Below, in pieces: positions 27,311 through 36,199 of a stretch of 44,277 nt of DNA; the first letter of the stretch is position 1; the number at the start of each line of letters is the position of its first letter. The position numbers were made by a program, and so were the translations under genes. Source of the stretch: an uncultured Flavobacteriales bacterium (lineage in GTDB: Bacteria; Bacteroidota; Bacteroidia; Flavobacteriales_G; NORP312); contig CAJQPE010000067.1 of the NCBI GenBank assembly GCA_905480125.1, positions 1-44,277 of the forward strand. The letters run 5' to 3'. The notes below the pieces were generated by a model that saw nothing but the letters and a program-made list of their open reading frames with translations, was not told where the DNA came from and searched no databases.

Positions 27311-28517
27311 CCTCTTCTTTTCGTTGAAAAACGATTATTTCAAAGCTACATACCTGCATCTGGTTTCTGATATTGTTTACCTCTTCTAGAATACCTGCTT
27401 GCAAATCTTCACTCATCTTATCACTTAAAGCGTTCTCCTAAATTCTCATACTTGGCATCTGACTTGCCTCTTGTTTTTCCCATTTATAACCCAATTTATT
27501 TTCACTTAGCACTTGAGTCATCCCCATTAAATCATAGTTCTTATTTGCAAATGGATCAAACCACTTAAAAATAGACATATCCACATTGGCCTAGTTAACC
27601 AAGAGACTGATGGCGGAAATGAACTAGAAATTTTGGCATTGCTGCCTCAAAATCGGAAATAAACTTATGTTGCCATTCAGCATGATCGAAGGTGTTTTTG
27701 ATTCAGGAAAAGGATTTTGACCATGTACCTTTCGAAGCACGTTCATCGAATCTGGATTTGTATAATAGTTTCAATTACCTCATCGCCCTGAATCTTTGAA
27801 AAATGCGGCCCAAGCGCAATTACAAAAATCAAGAGAGTAAGATATTTTGCCGGTTTACCATTCACAAATTTTTGAAATAATTCTTCTGTAAAATATATGG
27901 CTGCTCCTGTAAGTGATGCTGCCCTGATGTAAAATAAATCCAACAATGCCCATAAAATCATAGTCCTGGTGCAATAGAGCAAAAGGATAATACCTATAAA
28001 GATTAGCAACGGAATAAAGACACCTTTAAAACAAACTAAGCCTGAGGTAAAAATGTTTTCCAATGAAGTGACTTGTTTATTAGATAATGACGATAGACAA
28101 AGAAGATGCCCCTAAAGAAATAATATTTCCAATCTTCCTTTATAATCCCCTTCAAAAGAACTAAAAGTCCAGCACCGGATAAAAATGAATCAAGATGCTC
28201 AAATTGAGCGGCAAACCCTGAAACATAAAGATTCATTAACAGCGCAGCAAATGCTATAACTATCAATAGACCTCTACCTTTATAAAACCATCAAGTTCCA
28301 AACCTAAACATGAAATATATTGTGAATAGATTGATAATCAAAACTAAGTATGGGCCGATTCTAACTTAGCTCCAAATAGCTCAATTATTAACGCATAACA
28401 ATAATATATAGCAGGAAATTTCTTCTCGTAAAAATCGACTTAAGGTATTTTTCTTTCTAGAATTAATTGACCAAAATATGTATACGTACCCTCGACTCGT
28501 TGAAATGAAATAGAAAG
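27311..28517 (-). pseudogene. Decayed copy of the GT-C glycosyltransferase gene at 36196-38004
   Basis: No intact gene covers this 1.2 kb, but the minus strand aligns piecewise with the gene at 36196-38004. One piece (28036-28266) reads SGFAAQFEHL, then GAGLLVLLKGIIKE and YYFFRGI, against SGFTTQSEHL, SAGLLVLLQGLEKE and YYFFSGI in the intact protein. Another (27743-28063) aligns with IGSCVYAVNELAQKY. The DNA also shares the run GGTCAAAATCCTTTTCCTGA. Frameshifts, stops and internal deletions break the frame, and the central third is largely lost. It runs in the same direction as the intact copy and converges with the methyltransferase gene. It continues directly into a secA remnant. Confidence 0.85.
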
Positions 28518-28595
28518 AAGGTTCATTTCTTCCCACTTTTTATATACCCTTAAGAGTTTGAGCTTTTAGAAAGAAAGATATAATCTCACGATACA
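28518..28595 (-). pseudogene. Remnant of the 3' end of secA
   Basis: Two blocks match the secA 3' end on the minus strand. Bases 28518-28567 match 38058-38107 at 36 of 50 positions without gaps, with 19 of the first 20 identical; this region encodes the VGRNEP stretch before the SEC-C zinc motif. Bases 28570-28594 match about 38275-38299 (AAGAAAGAT, then AATCTCACGAT). About 170 bases of secA between the blocks are missing here. The remnant ends some 18 bases from the stop of the CotH gene. Confidence 0.75.
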
Positions 28596-28612
28596 TGGCT
28601 ACATGCGGAGTG

Positions 28613-30859
28613 CTAAGAGATCTTCCTAAAGATTGGGGTTAAAGCAATATTTTGAGAAGGTACAATTTGAATACTTGCCTCTTTTCTTGTGTCTCCTTTC
28701 CATCCAACAAATTCGTATCCATCTTTAGTAATAGCTTTTACTATAACAGGAACATTTTTAAAGTGCTTACCTGAATATTTTTTATTGAGCTCAACTCCGG
28801 CAAGAGAACAAAATCCTCCAACAGTTCTTCCCAGAGAAATATTAACTGTTTCCTTGATTTGAAAGGTTCCCATTACCATTTTCCACATATATGGATGCCT
28901 TTCATTTGCGAATTTTTTAAGATAGCCAACATTATACTCCCATTGAGCCGCTGTTTTAAAATTAATATAACCTCCTGGTAGCTCTGGCGAATCCTTCCAC
29001 CTATCCGTATGTTCAGAAATAAGCGGTCGTACGTTAGACGCAATACTATCCACTACTTTGCTAATCCTATTCGCTTCAAGCGAAGTGTTTAAATGGACTG
29101 CCATACGCTGGATAAACTGTTGTGCAAAATCACTGTTACCCATTAAACTTCTAAATAATAATGTTGAATGCGCAGGATTATGAGTTACGTCACCACTTGT
29201 CGTTAGTGCGTGATTAAGGGAGTTAAATTGAATAAATCCTCTATGATAAAAGTCGAAGCCGTTATCTAAATCATATAACATCCAACGCCATTTACTTCCC
29301 TCTGCATGGCTTTTCCAACATTTTAAGTTATTTCCAGGCCAGTCGCTATTAGCAAAAAATAATTCTGCGATATAGTAATCTAGATAATTGTCCAAATCAA
29401 TTTGATCGGCAACCACTTTATAATTGTTTACATTGGCTAAAGAGTTATTTCTACAAAATTCTAACATTGCAATGTAATCATCTCCACTACCTTCAATTAC
29501 ATTAAGTTCACCTATCTTATATTCAATCAAGTCTAACTTTTTTGGATCAACGCCATGATTTTGCATTAAGTAATTTTCATTCTGCTTTTCTCTAAGGTTG
29601 TATATTCCCCAAAACTCTCCATTTAAATATGTTGCAACTGGCCGATAAGCTTGGTAATCAATATCCATTGTTCCTGAAACAAGACTGGTCATCATTCCAT
29701 CTCTGATTCCTGTATCGTTCCAATCTGCAACCCTAATTACTAAATGAGAATATTTATTGAATTGGCGATCTTCAAAGAATTGGTAGTTAGCTTCAGATTT
29801 TCCATAGGATTTTCTAAAATATATCCCAAATGGTTTCTGTGGCCAGGCACTGATGTATAGACCAAGTATTTTTATCCCTGTGCCAATATTTATCTGTGCT
29901 GTATCTGGCCCATCAAAGAACTCTAAATTGGCAGGACGTTCCCAATCTCTATTCCAATTAGCTACAGGCCCTATTTGACCTGCTAATCCATTTTTCCCTT
30001 CTACATAAATCCCTAAGTAATCATCCCACAAATTTATTGGATCAGTAACCAAGGACATTATTGGTAAACTCGTTTTTCGTTGCACAATAAAGCTCTTAGT
30101 AACCGTAGGGCTCGGGAAATCATTAACATCAAAGCATTTCGCTCTAACAATTGTTGTTTTCGATATTTGTATCGGTACCTCATATATTGGTGAATTCAAA
30201 CTCGGCTCAGAGCAGTCAACTGTGTAGCGTATTATTAGACCCGCTTTTGGAGGAAACATAGAGAATTTGTATCCTGACTTAACTAACTGTGGACCTTCCT
30301 TAAATATTGGCAAACTAACGCTGACTTCGGATACCGAATTATTATTTGGTCTATTCGGTGTTGGAACCTGAAAGTAACCTAACGCGCCTGTTTTATCTAT
30401 TCCGTATGAAACGTTATCTATTTGATTCTTGAGAAGAATAGAATCCACAACTGCCCCATTAGGATCAAAAAGAAACAAAGTTTCTCCTTTGTTCTTTATT
30501 CTAAAATCAGTGTGGTTTCTATTATTTTTTCCATCTGCCCAAAATATTTGATATCCATTCTTACTAATAATTGTTCCTACAGGAATTTTCCAACCTATAT
30601 GATCTCGTTTGTCAGAAAGTGTATAACCAGATATATCTAACTGTTTTTCACTAGTGTTAGATAGTTCTATCCAATCAGCGTATTCAAAAAATATATCATC
30701 GGTAGAGTAATTCAAATTGTTACTCATTACTTCACTAAATCGAACATTCTTACTAACACTATCTTCGCCCTCTCCCCAATTATTTTCTGAGCAAGAGCTA
30801 GTCAAGATTAACCCAACCAAGACTAAAAAAGTCTTGACCATATTTAATACATAACACAT
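28613..30859 (-). CDS. CotH-kinase-family lipoprotein with lamin-tail domain
   Basis: The protein has about 748 residues. A lipoprotein signal (MVKTFLVLVGLILTSSC, mature SENNWGEGED) suggests export to the outer membrane. A lamin-tail domain (roughly 40-160; RFSEVMSNN, YADWIELSN) and a chitobiase-type beta-sandwich (about 200-260; YTVDCSEPS) come next, followed by the CotH kinase domain (about 275-600) with GEFWGIYNLREKQNENYL and the acidic WMLYDLDNGFDFY. A short Ig-like tail follows (DGYEFVGWKG). CotH of spore formers is an atypical protein kinase; the substrate here is unknown. The start could be ATG 30859, 7 bases after the preceding stop, or ATG 30841. It is the last gene of the minus-strand unit. 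Confidence 0.85.
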   Translation of the reverse strand: MCYVLNMVKTFLVLVGLILTSSCSENNWGEGEDSVSKNVRFSEVMSNNLNYSTDDIFFEYADWIELSNTSEKQLDISGYTLSDKRDHIGWKIPVGTIISKNGYQIFWADGKNNRNHTDFRIKNKGETLFLFDPNGAVVDSILLKNQIDNVSYGIDKTGALGYFQVPTPNRPNNNSVSEVSVSLPIFKEGPQLVKSGYKFSMFPPKAGLIIRYTVDCSEPSLNSPIYEVPIQISKTTIVRAKCFDVNDFPSPTVTKSFIVQRKTSLPIMSLVTDPINLWDDYLGIYVEGKNGLAGQIGPVANWNRDWERPANLEFFDGPDTAQINIGTGIKILGLYISAWPQKPFGIYFRKSYGKSEANYQFFEDRQFNKYSHLVIRVADWNDTGIRDGMMTSLVSGTMDIDYQAYRPVATYLNGEFWGIYNLREKQNENYLMQNHGVDPKKLDLIEYKIGELNVIEGSGDDYIAMLEFCRNNSLANVNNYKVVADQIDLDNYLDYYIAELFFANSDWPGNNLKCWKSHAEGSKWRWMLYDLDNGFDFYHRGFIQFNSLNHALTTSGDVTHNPAHSTLLFRSLMGNSDFAQQFIQRMAVHLNTSLEANRISKVVDSIASNVRPLISEHTDRWKDSPELPGGYINFKTAAQWEYNVGYLKKFANERHPYMWKMVMGTFQIKETVNISLGRTVGGFCSLAGVELNKKYSGKHFKNVPVIVKAITKDGYEFVGWKGDTRKEASIQIVPSQNIALTPIFRKIS

Positions 30860-30866
30860 AAAATAG

Positions 30867-31808
30867 TTAATTTTCTTCTTGAATTTTTGTTTGCTCAACA
30901 ATATATGTAGGTCTATTTCTGGTTTCGTCTAAAGTTCTCCAAACATATTCACCAATAATACCTAATGCAATCATCTGGAATGAGCCAACAAATAAAATTA
31001 CTAACATGTGTGTCGCCCAACCTTCAACCTCTATTTCTCCAAATATTTTCCAGTATAAAATGAGCATGGCGTATAAAAAAGCTATGGCACCAAGAACTAG
31101 ACCAACAACTGAAATTACTCTGATGGGAAAATAAGAAAATGACACAAAAGAGTCAATAAATGCCTTCATTTTTTTAGCCATTGTCCATTTAGATGAACCT
31201 ATTTCCCGTTTTCGTCTAACATAAGGAATACTCGCATAGGGATAACCTAGAAAAATAAAATAGTGCTGCAAATATGTGTTTCTGACATTTGCCTGCTTTG
31301 TTTTCTCCCTTAGCTCGGCATCAAACAAAACCATATCAAATCCTTTTTCGGGAGCTTCGGGTAGGGCCAACTTTTTGAATAACTTATGCGTTGTGTTTGA
31401 AATTAGTTTTTGAATAAAAGACTCTTCTCTATTTGTTCTATGAGCAACGACTAGTTTTAATCCTTTACACCAATAATCATACATCTCAAGAATTAGCTCC
31501 GGTGGATCCTGTAAATCACAAGAAAGAATAACATTACAGTCGCCTGTGGCGTAATCAAAACCAGCTAAATCCGCGTTGATAGCACCAAAATTTCTAGTAA
31601 GTTTTATGGCCTTGACTTTTGACGGATATTGCTCCTGAAATTTTAAAATTTCAGCCCAAGTATTATCTTTTGAGCCATCATCAACCATAACGTACTCGAA
31701 CGTTACATCTTTAGGAAACTTACTTTCATTTTCAATAAGTACTTTCGATGTAACAGGAATATTTCCTTCATTGTAAAAACATGGTATAATTACAGATATT
31801 TTAGCCAT
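30867..31808 (-). CDS. Family 2 glycosyltransferase, GtrB/DPM1-like with two C-terminal membrane helices
   Basis: The 313-residue GT-A protein starts at ATG 31808 (MAKISVIIPCFYNEGNI), overlapping the FAD protein gene by 8 bases. EYVMVDDGSKDNTW, RNFGAINADLAGFDYATGD and SCDLQDPPELI (metal-binding region) are typical, as is KREIGSSKWTMAKKMK. Two membrane helices follow from about residue 230, ending in FQMIALGIIGEYVWRTLDE. It probably loads a sugar onto polyprenyl phosphate for later transfer on the outer side. An in-frame start at 31847 lies inside the neighbour and is unlikely. Confidence 0.88.
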   Translation of the reverse strand: MAKISVIIPCFYNEGNIPVTSKVLIENESKFPKDVTFEYVMVDDGSKDNTWAEILKFQEQYPSKVKAIKLTRNFGAINADLAGFDYATGDCNVILSCDLQDPPELILEMYDYWCKGLKLVVAHRTNREESFIQKLISNTTHKLFKKLALPEAPEKGFDMVLFDAELREKTKQANVRNTYLQHYFIFLGYPYASIPYVRRKREIGSSKWTMAKKMKAFIDSFVSFSYFPIRVISVVGLVLGAIAFLYAMLILYWKIFGEIEVEGWATHMLVILFVGSFQMIALGIIGEYVWRTLDETRNRPTYIVEQTKIQEEN

Positions 31809-33207
31809 ACTTCTCTGCGATGCGCAACCCTTGTAATATTTGATCATTAATGGAAATAGCTACAAAATCGGTAGACGAACCCAATTGAATAATATTTCCT
31901 TTGTGCGAAGTTAAACTTTTGTAGTAGTGATTGAAAATTTCTTCATTTTTGCGATTTGGTATTCTAATCGTTTTGTCTACTCTTTTTATAGCCAACGTTT
32001 CTATTACGTCAGGTGTTTCGATTATTCCCATGGATATAAGCGATTGTGTTACTAAATCCTTTTCGTAACAACCGTTTTCTTTTGCTCCTTTTGCCAATTG
32101 TGTTGGGTTACATTCTATCACTAATTTAGTGAACTCATCATTCCTTCCTGAGCAATTAGTTTGGTTTGTTATTCTAAAAGGAATCTCATCTTCATCGACA
32201 ACGACAAGCACACTAAATTGCCTCTTCACTGCCTCTGATCTAAGCCTAATAAAAGTAAAAGTAATTGGTAATTTCCGCGTTTCAATAGGCGCCATTTCAG
32301 TGCCTAATGCAAGCGCTAGTTGCTCTTGATCTCCGCCCCAAATAAGATTGGTCGCATTTAATTCTTGACATTTTAATTGCACCGTAAAACTCTCGCCAAT
32401 TTTAACTGCAACCACTTTATCATTGATAATTTCGATGTTTTTATGCTCTTTAATTAATCTCTCCAATTCTTCAATAATAATTGCAAAATATCCCGCCGTT
32501 GGATAATGGAATTTTGGTTTAGGAAGCTCTTGTGGACTCTCTGTAAAATTAGATAATAATGTTTCTGGATAGTATAGAGGGACCCAAGGTATTCTATGGT
32601 ATTGCGCACAGAGTTCTGGGTTCTTTGATTCTAGTATTTTATCTAAATACGGAGCAATTAGCATTTGGTGTAATGTCTTCCCGTGATTGGCTTCCGAAAC
32701 AATTGCAAAATCTGTATTCATGAACTCTTGCGATGGATTTCTCTTATTGGATGCGTGTAGCGACCTATCTCCATTGACAATTATTTCTAGCTCCGCTTTG
32801 ATTTTTGTTTTGGTGACCTCATCAAATTCCGATAAAACTGCTAACGAATCTGCAAATAAAAAATCATCTACCATCTCACCATTGAAGTACATCTGGGGCG
32901 TGCTCATTTCATTTACCTCAATATGTGATTCTATATATTTACGAATATGAGAATAAAATCTTCCAACGTCATTTCTTACATGAGCATCATATGTTTTGAT
33001 GTCGCTTGTATTATCATTATTGTAAGAGAAAAAATCATACATAATGCGCCCAAAATCGAACTTTTGGCCATCAACTTTATTTCCTACTAAATGCGAACCC
33101 CAAAAAGGCAGCGGATTAATTAATCGTACTTGATTTCCCTTGTTTGCCAATTCCAATGCGCAAATCATTGCCCCTATATTATTACCTACGACTTCGAATC
33201 TTGCCAT
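31801..33207 (-). CDS. FAD/NAD(P)-binding oxidoreductase-like protein, substrate unknown
   Basis: The 468-residue protein starts at ATG 33207 with a dinucleotide-binding fold, RFEVVGNNIGAMICALELAN; the second Gly of GxGxxG is Asn here. A following segment (PFWGSHLVGNKVDGQKFDFG) and the C-terminal LTSHKGNIIQLGSSTDFVAI resemble the amine oxidase/UDP-galactopyranose-mutase-like FAD superfamily. It starts after a one-base gap from the DegT-like gene stop and overlaps the glycosyltransferase gene by 8 bases. It could modify or check the sugar made by the neighbours; no specific reaction can be assigned. Confidence 0.65.
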   Translation of the reverse strand: MARFEVVGNNIGAMICALELANKGNQVRLINPLPFWGSHLVGNKVDGQKFDFGRIMYDFFSYNNDNTSDIKTYDAHVRNDVGRFYSHIRKYIESHIEVNEMSTPQMYFNGEMVDDFLFADSLAVLSEFDEVTKTKIKAELEIIVNGDRSLHASNKRNPSQEFMNTDFAIVSEANHGKTLHQMLIAPYLDKILESKNPELCAQYHRIPWVPLYYPETLLSNFTESPQELPKPKFHYPTAGYFAIIIEELERLIKEHKNIEIINDKVVAVKIGESFTVQLKCQELNATNLIWGGDQEQLALALGTEMAPIETRKLPITFTFIRLRSEAVKRQFSVLVVVDEDEIPFRITNQTNCSGRNDEFTKLVIECNPTQLAKGAKENGCYEKDLVTQSLISMGIIETPDVIETLAIKRVDKTIRIPNRKNEEIFNHYYKSLTSHKGNIIQLGSSTDFVAISINDQILQGLRIAEKYG

Positions 33208-33208
33208 T

Positions 33209-34126
33209 CTACCTTTCTTTAACGAAGTATTCAATGAGAGTAACGAAATAGTCCAAATCCACCTTTTTTAAATTCTGATGGACAGGAATAAAAAATGCTT
33301 CCTCCCCATAGAAAACACTAGATTCAACTCCGTTAGATTGCATAAATACTTTTAGTTCGTCCCATTGTTTAAACTCGTCAAAAGTAAAAACATAAACTCC
33401 AGGATTAATAAATTCAGTTAAGTTGAAAAATGATTTCGCACCGAGCAATCCGAGTTCCTTTTCTAAATATTTATAATTACTGTGTCGTTTTTTGATTAAC
33501 TCCTCTTTTGAAAAACAAGGCCCTAATAGTGAATCTTTTAAATATTGTATTTCTGACAGGGTCAGATCCTCTTGAATATTATATTTATCACTATGTAACA
33601 ATGCCCCTCCAATTTGTAATGAAAAAACTTTAGGGAAACTGCAAATAACAAAATCTCCAATAGTTCCAACGGACTTTTCGGTGTTTTGAGAGAACAATCC
33701 ATGAGCTACATCTTCAATTATTGGGAAATCAAATTGTGTTTTTAGCGATTCCAACTCTTCAAAAGGAAAACCAAACTCATGATTTACAAAAAGAACTTGT
33801 GTATTTTCCTCAATTTTCATCGACCAGCTGCAAAACTTCTCTATTTCACCTGTAACACAACCGCTGATGTATCGATTTCCTGATGTAGTAAAAATCGTCA
33901 CACAATCTTCTTTTCTGAGGTTTAATTGCTCTAGAGCTAAACCGATGGCTTCTTTTCCCGAACGAGTTAAACAAATCTTTTTGTCGGGAAATAATGAGCT
34001 AAAAAATGACTCAAAATTTCCTTTCGAATGGTCAGTATACTTATCAAAAATTGAGAAGGGACCAATATTGTACTTCGGCCTATAAATTTGTTCGGAATCA
34101 ATAATGAATTTACCTCGAATGTCCAT
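33209..34126 (-). CDS. Short DegT-like PLP aminotransferase-family protein
   Basis: This 305-residue protein of the DegT fold is shorter than the usual 360-380 residues. CLTRSGKEAIGLALEQL corresponds to the phosphate-binding start, IIEDVAHGLFS carries the PLP Asp139, and CSFPKVFSLQIGGALL carries the likely Schiff-base Lys166. The rest is diverged from typical sugar aminotransferases, with a shorter N-terminus and C-terminal domain. It sits between the methyltransferase and FAD genes with almost no gap. It may be an active sugar aminotransferase or a specialised relative. Confidence 0.75.
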   Translation of the reverse strand: MDIRGKFIIDSEQIYRPKYNIGPFSIFDKYTDHSKGNFESFFSSLFPDKKICLTRSGKEAIGLALEQLNLRKEDCVTIFTTSGNRYISGCVTGEIEKFCSWSMKIEENTQVLFVNHEFGFPFEELESLKTQFDFPIIEDVAHGLFSQNTEKSVGTIGDFVICSFPKVFSLQIGGALLHSDKYNIQEDLTLSEIQYLKDSLLGPCFSKEELIKKRHSNYKYLEKELGLLGAKSFFNLTEFINPGVYVFTFDEFKQWDELKVFMQSNGVESSVFYGEEAFFIPVHQNLKKVDLDYFVTLIEYFVKER

Positions 34127-34864
34127 CTACTTTTTTAAATTCACAAACATTTCAGAACCCAAACTCGGACAATACTCCACCATTCCTGCAAGAGCATCAA
34201 TTGATTTCTCGTCTAGTATTTTTTGATCAATAATAGCTTGCATTTGATTGTGCGTAAATGGCTTAAAGGATATTGTTCCATCACTTTCAGTATTAAATCC
34301 AACAGAGGCAGCCAATTCATTCAATTGATCCAATGTAAAAATATTATGTTGTTGAAACCTTTTCTGAAATTCAGATTTTTCATGAACAGATTCAATAATG
34401 CCTGCCTTTACAGCTACTAATCTGTGAAATGAATTAGCATTTGGAACATTTACATGCACTATGGTGTTTTCATCCGCAACCTCATATAATTGCTGCATAA
34501 ACTCTTGTTGATGGCTCAATTCATGCAACAATCCTGCACAAACAACAAAATCAAAATCACTAATTGTATCCGTTTTACCTTTGAAGTATTCGTTTACAAC
34601 CGTTATTTTATCTCCATTCTGATGCTCTTTAGCAAACTGATTAGCAGCATCTATGAAGTTTTTTCCAGGATCAACAACAACGTATTTTTCAAAAGTATCT
34701 AGATAGCGAAACAACGGGTCGTATCCGCAGCCAATTTCCAAAATTCTAGGCGGGTTTAACTCTTCAATTATCCTAAGAATTGACTCTCTTCTATACCGCA
34801 CCTGATTAGGTTCGTACGGATAATTTTCCGCATATTGTTTTTGATAATCGTCAATGTTTCTCAT
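34127..34864 (-). CDS. Class I SAM-dependent methyltransferase
   Basis: The 245-residue protein has motif I ILEIGCGYDPLFRYLDTF, then YVVVDPGKNFIDAANQFA (acidic motif II) and FDFVVCAGLLHELSHQQEF. The fold is the small-molecule methyltransferase type (Methyltransf_23-like). The ATG at 34864 lies 2 bases after the stop of the FemAB-like gene, and the stop codon abuts the start of the next gene. A sugar or lipid-linked intermediate is the likely substrate by context. Confidence 0.8.
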   Translation of the reverse strand: MRNIDDYQKQYAENYPYEPNQVRYRRESILRIIEELNPPRILEIGCGYDPLFRYLDTFEKYVVVDPGKNFIDAANQFAKEHQNGDKITVVNEYFKGKTDTISDFDFVVCAGLLHELSHQQEFMQQLYEVADENTIVHVNVPNANSFHRLVAVKAGIIESVHEKSEFQKRFQQHNIFTLDQLNELAASVGFNTESDGTISFKPFTHNQMQAIIDQKILDEKSIDALAGMVEYCPSLGSEMFVNLKK

Positions 34865-34866
34865 AG

Positions 34867-35802
34867 CTATATGCTTATTTCATAAACGTCTTGTATAACA
34901 CTTCGAGCACCGAAACTTTCTTTGTTTTTAATAAGGTTCTCGTTAATATGGAATTTCCCTTCATCGATTGATGTGCCAAAATCTATATAATCTTTGTCTT
35001 TGTAAACAGTGCTTATGAGTTCGTCAACAATGATATCTAAACCGCCAAAATCTCTTCCAAAGGGAGTAGTTGAAATGTATTGGAAATGCGCAACTTTTTC
35101 AGTCTCAAATATCACAATTCCAGCCAATAATTCATCATTTAAATGAGACGTGAAAAGCTTGATGGAATTTGGAAAGTCTTTTTTTAATGACTTTAATTCA
35201 GCTAGAGAGTGTGTGGGTTTAGAATCATATTTTTCATCTAATAACGAAACCATCATCTCATAAAATGCACTTAACTCGTCAGATTTTTTTACCGTTACTC
35301 CTTCTTTTTTAGCCCTAGATATCATTGCTTTTCGGCCCTTAGAAGTCTTTAATTTATCTTTTGGTAATAGAACCACCGAGCATGCTCTAGAAATTAGGTT
35401 TCCGCCTAAAACATAGATTGCATATAAGTCTTCTTCACTTGGAAATTGATGAAAAATATGTGGCACTGCTTTATAAACAAGCTTCGAAAATCCAATCTGA
35501 GTGCAATATTCAATAATGGCCTTTAAAACTTCAACTGTATTTATTGCCCTAGAATCTCTGCATAGTATAAGACCTCCATATGTCAAGCCCTGATGGGAAT
35601 AAAGCGAATTTTCTTTTTCGTTTGCAGGGAGAATAGCTAATAGCTTATCATCACGATACACCATCAAAGAATGGTCATCAAATCTATCGGAATGATAATC
35701 CATAAAACCCCTATTGAACAGAAACATTCCATTCTTAGCATTTTTCACAAATTCGTTCCAAATAACTTTATTGGATGAATCATATCGGATAACCTTAATC
35801 AT
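34867..35802 (-). CDS. FemAB/GNAT-fold acyltransferase-like protein
   Basis: The 311-residue protein has the opening IWNEFVKNAKNGMFLFNRGF, SHQGLTYGGLILC and the C-terminal block PFGRDFGGLDIIVDELI and then FGTSIDEG, which fit the FemAB/BioF2-like double-GNAT fold. Such proteins transfer an acyl or aminoacyl group to an amine. It follows the FdtA-like gene with an 8-base overlap, where FdtC-type sugar N-acyltransferases are usually encoded, so N-acylation of an aminosugar is a reasonable guess. FdtC itself belongs to a different fold family. Confidence 0.72.
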   Translation of the reverse strand: MIKVIRYDSSNKVIWNEFVKNAKNGMFLFNRGFMDYHSDRFDDHSLMVYRDDKLLAILPANEKENSLYSHQGLTYGGLILCRDSRAINTVEVLKAIIEYCTQIGFSKLVYKAVPHIFHQFPSEEDLYAIYVLGGNLISRACSVVLLPKDKLKTSKGRKAMISRAKKEGVTVKKSDELSAFYEMMVSLLDEKYDSKPTHSLAELKSLKKDFPNSIKLFTSHLNDELLAGIVIFETEKVAHFQYISTTPFGRDFGGLDIIVDELISTVYKDKDYIDFGTSIDEGKFHINENLIKNKESFGARSVIQDVYEISI

Positions 35803-36199
35803 TTCCCGCTTTAAAATCCTCGTAATTTCTTATGTAATCTTGTTCTGAATAACTTTGGGAAGCTAAGCTAAGTAAAACGGCATTATGAGAGAATTCCATA
35901 GTATGCCAAAATCTTGCAGGAATATAGAGTCCTTTGCGAGGGGAGTCTAATTGAAATTCGCTTTTATTTCCATTTCTATCTTCAGTTCTAACCGAAATAA
36001 TTCCAGCAACGGCTACTAAGACTTGTATTAAATCTCGATGCGCGTGCTTTCCTCGAATAACATGATGCGGAGTATAGTAGCTCCAAAATGCACGTTTTAT
36101 TTCGAAAGGAATATTTTTTTCAACATCAGCGACACTTATGTAACCCAGTTCAGGTTCACCGATGGATGGAAATTCAATAATTGAAAGTTCGTTCTTCAT
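35795..36199 (-). CDS. fdtA: dTDP-6-deoxy-hexos-4-ulose 3,4-ketoisomerase-like cupin (FdtA/WxcM family)
   Basis: The 134-residue cupin has HVIRGKHAHRDLIQVLVAVA with the metal/catalytic histidines, GLYIPARFWHTMEFS, VLLSLASQSYSEQDYIRNYE and a normal single-domain length. FdtA moves the keto group of dTDP-4-keto-6-deoxyglucose from C4 to C3 before transamination. It overlaps the GT-C gene upstream as ATGA and the FemAB-like gene downstream by 8 bases. The genes that would supply its substrate (rmlA, rmlB) are not in this window. Confidence 0.88.
   Translation of the reverse strand: MKNELSIIEFPSIGEPELGYISVADVEKNIPFEIKRAFWSYYTPHHVIRGKHAHRDLIQVLVAVAGIISVRTEDRNGNKSEFQLDSPRKGLYIPARFWHTMEFSHNAVLLSLASQSYSEQDYIRNYEDFKAGND

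Noticed and set aside
27743-28063. 106-residue minus-strand open frame as a gene
   Set aside because: It is the next fragment of the same decayed GT-C copy, in a shifted frame, with a large internal deletion.
28036-28266. 76-residue minus-strand open frame as a separate membrane protein gene
   Set aside because: It aligns with an internal part of the GT-C protein at 36196-38004 and is a fragment of the decayed copy.
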